DNA of 35,269 bases, taken from NCBI GenBank assembly GCA_016711435.1, contig JADJSY010000031.1, positions 1 through 35,269 of the forward strand, given 5' to 3'. This document shows positions 34,249 through 35,269 of this stretch, one piece after another. A program made the translations under genes and the position numbers. The DNA comes from Lewinellaceae bacterium (GTDB lineage Bacteria > Bacteroidota > Bacteroidia > Chitinophagales > Saprospiraceae). Each line of letters begins with the position of its first letter. Within the stretch, counting starts at the first letter, position 1. The notes beneath the pieces were generated by a model. It did no database searches, was not told the origin of the DNA, and worked only from the letters and a program-made list of their open reading frames with translations.

Positions 34249-35191
34249 TGCAAACATCTCCTATCATTTACATTGACTTGACGTCTCGAAAGATGAATTA
34301 GTAGTTGCTTATTTCGTTGCAGGTAAGTGGAAAAAGTGCAAAATTGGTAATACTTTTTGACAATATATCAGCGGTTAACCAAACTAGATGTTAGTGGAAA
34401 GCACTTCGTATTGAAGCCACAGGTCCTATTCGAACGATTGATTTATACGCTGTCCACCGCAGGCGTCCCTTTTCAGTGGTGAACCCTCAAAGCCAGGGCG
34501 ATGTCTAAAGCACCTCAAGACCAATAAAACGGATGACCAGGATGTCTCAACATTGAGCCTGCTAGGCCAAAAATGGATTTAATTACATATAAAAATGCCA
34601 GATCGCACACAAAAAACGAAAGAAGTTTTTCTGCCCTTGCTTTCAAAAACAGGAGCAACAACCAAAAATCAACTGCATGCTTTTGAATATCGCGTGAACC
34701 CTAACCCCATCGCGGTTAAAGCGTTACAGGATGTCCGGTAAGTACCCAGGAGGCCATTCAGACCCTCGAAAAGGAACTTAATCCTGGAACAGGATGATGA
34801 AGAGGCAACACGATTGATTCATCAAATTGAGACGATCAAAGGGGTTGGAAGAGCACCGCCAAAATCTTTGTTACCCTTTTTGGCAACTTTCACCATTTTA
34901 CAAATGCCAAAGCTTTCGCCAGGTTTATCGGACTATCTCCAACTGAGTTTACTTCCGGAACCTCCGTTCGAGGACGATCTTCCATCTCCAAAAAAGGTAA
35001 CAGCAAAGCCAGATCACAACTTTTCAATTGTGCACGAAGCGCCATACAACACAATCTAAGTTGCAAAGAACTTTATCAAAGAATTATGCAAAAAGGCAAA
35101 AACGGAAAAGTCGCATTAACTGCTGTCATGCACAAACTGGTCTGGCTGATCTATGGAGTAGTACGTTCCGGAACAAATTACGAATCCTGAT
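34249..35191 (+). pseudogene. IS110 family transposase, degraded (multiple frameshifts and stops)
   Basis: Successive pieces in different frames rebuild a ~314-codon IS110 recombinase: MQTSPIIYIDLTSRK, DELVVAYFVAGKWKKCKIGN, RIEATGP … PFSVVNPQS, HLKTNKTDDQDVSTLSLLGQ, QKTKEVFLPLLSK … NPIAVKALQDV, RLIHQIETIKGVGRA and a long last piece (FTNAKAFARFIGLSPTEFTS, GTSVRGRSSISKKGNSKARS, TAVMHKLVWLIYGVVRSGTN). These include the DEDD-domain KTDDQD and the C-terminal serine region SGTS. At least five breaks, including in-frame stops, make it non-functional unless many are sequencing errors. Such transposases use a bridge RNA to insert without long terminal repeats. Confidence 0.85.
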
Positions 35192-35269
35192 TTCGCTTTA
35201 ATTAAAAACAACAAAATTGTTAAAAAATTCACTTCGGTGACTGCCAGTTCATCCGTGTTGCCATTATTC

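Larger units (their letters stand above)
34040..35191 (+). mobile_element. Decayed IS110-family insertion element (ends not determined)
   Basis: Combines the non-coding left part and the transposase pseudogene. IS110 elements lack clear inverted ends, so the borders are approximate. The remaining 78 bp to the window edge shows nothing recognisable. Confidence 0.5.

Noticed and set aside
34814..35059. 81-aa plus-strand frame
   Set aside because: Only its first residues are transposase-like; after a frameshift it is out of frame with the IS110 C-terminal domain, so it is a fragment of the pseudogene.

Overview
The window reads as a Bacteroidota chromosome segment, most likely from the Saprospiria/Saprospiraceae. 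Support comes from SprB-repeat adhesins and a von Willebrand A protein with type IX secretion (T9SS) sorting tails, a GldH-type gliding lipoprotein, a TPR/PD40/OmpA protein like those near PorE, several Bacteroidota-type promoters (TTG then TAnnTTTG) and few visible Shine-Dalgarno sites. Base composition is balanced, with AT-rich gaps between genes.

Layout. 1-3571: the 3' end of a patatin-like lipase, a small beta-barrel protein and a helical-repeat protein. 3641-13845: a surface module of two paralogous SprB-repeat adhesins of about 1365 aa in direct orientation, with an oppositely oriented VWA protein between them. 14159-15992: a lone contractile-tail sheath gene and a small unknown gene. 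16194-20492: a DAACS-type symporter, two unknown envelope genes, ruvA and an unknown exported protein that follows lon. 20492-27441: lon, a DPP-IV-like S9 peptidase, a candidate small RNA with its own promoter and terminator, and an M28 metallopeptidase. 27475-30869: a TPR/PD40/OmpA/SPOR-like envelope protein, a PmtA-like methyltransferase and gldH. 31025-33747: a blaI/M56 (BlaR1-like) regulatory pair with two palindromic operators. 34021-35191: a decayed IS110-family element whose upstream non-coding part may be a bridge-RNA relic.

Two patterns run through the window. First, at least six genes are split by frameshifts that are all repaired by adding one or two bases, usually in a homopolymer, which points to systematic undercalls in a long-read assembly. 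The apparent methyltransferase-GldH fusion is probably the same artefact. Each such gene is annotated here as one locus. Second, most intergenic gaps hold inverted repeats built from degenerate 7-8 nt units. Many start at or within a few bases of a stop codon, and some supply the stop codon itself. They look like a family of bidirectional terminators or dispersed palindromic elements, and they are the most unusual feature seen here.

Taken together, the genes describe a cell-envelope and surface programme: T9SS-exported adhesins, gliding (GldH), envelope anchoring (OmpA/SPOR-like), extracytoplasmic peptidases and a protease-controlled repressor. Housekeeping genes (ruvA, lon) lie among them.
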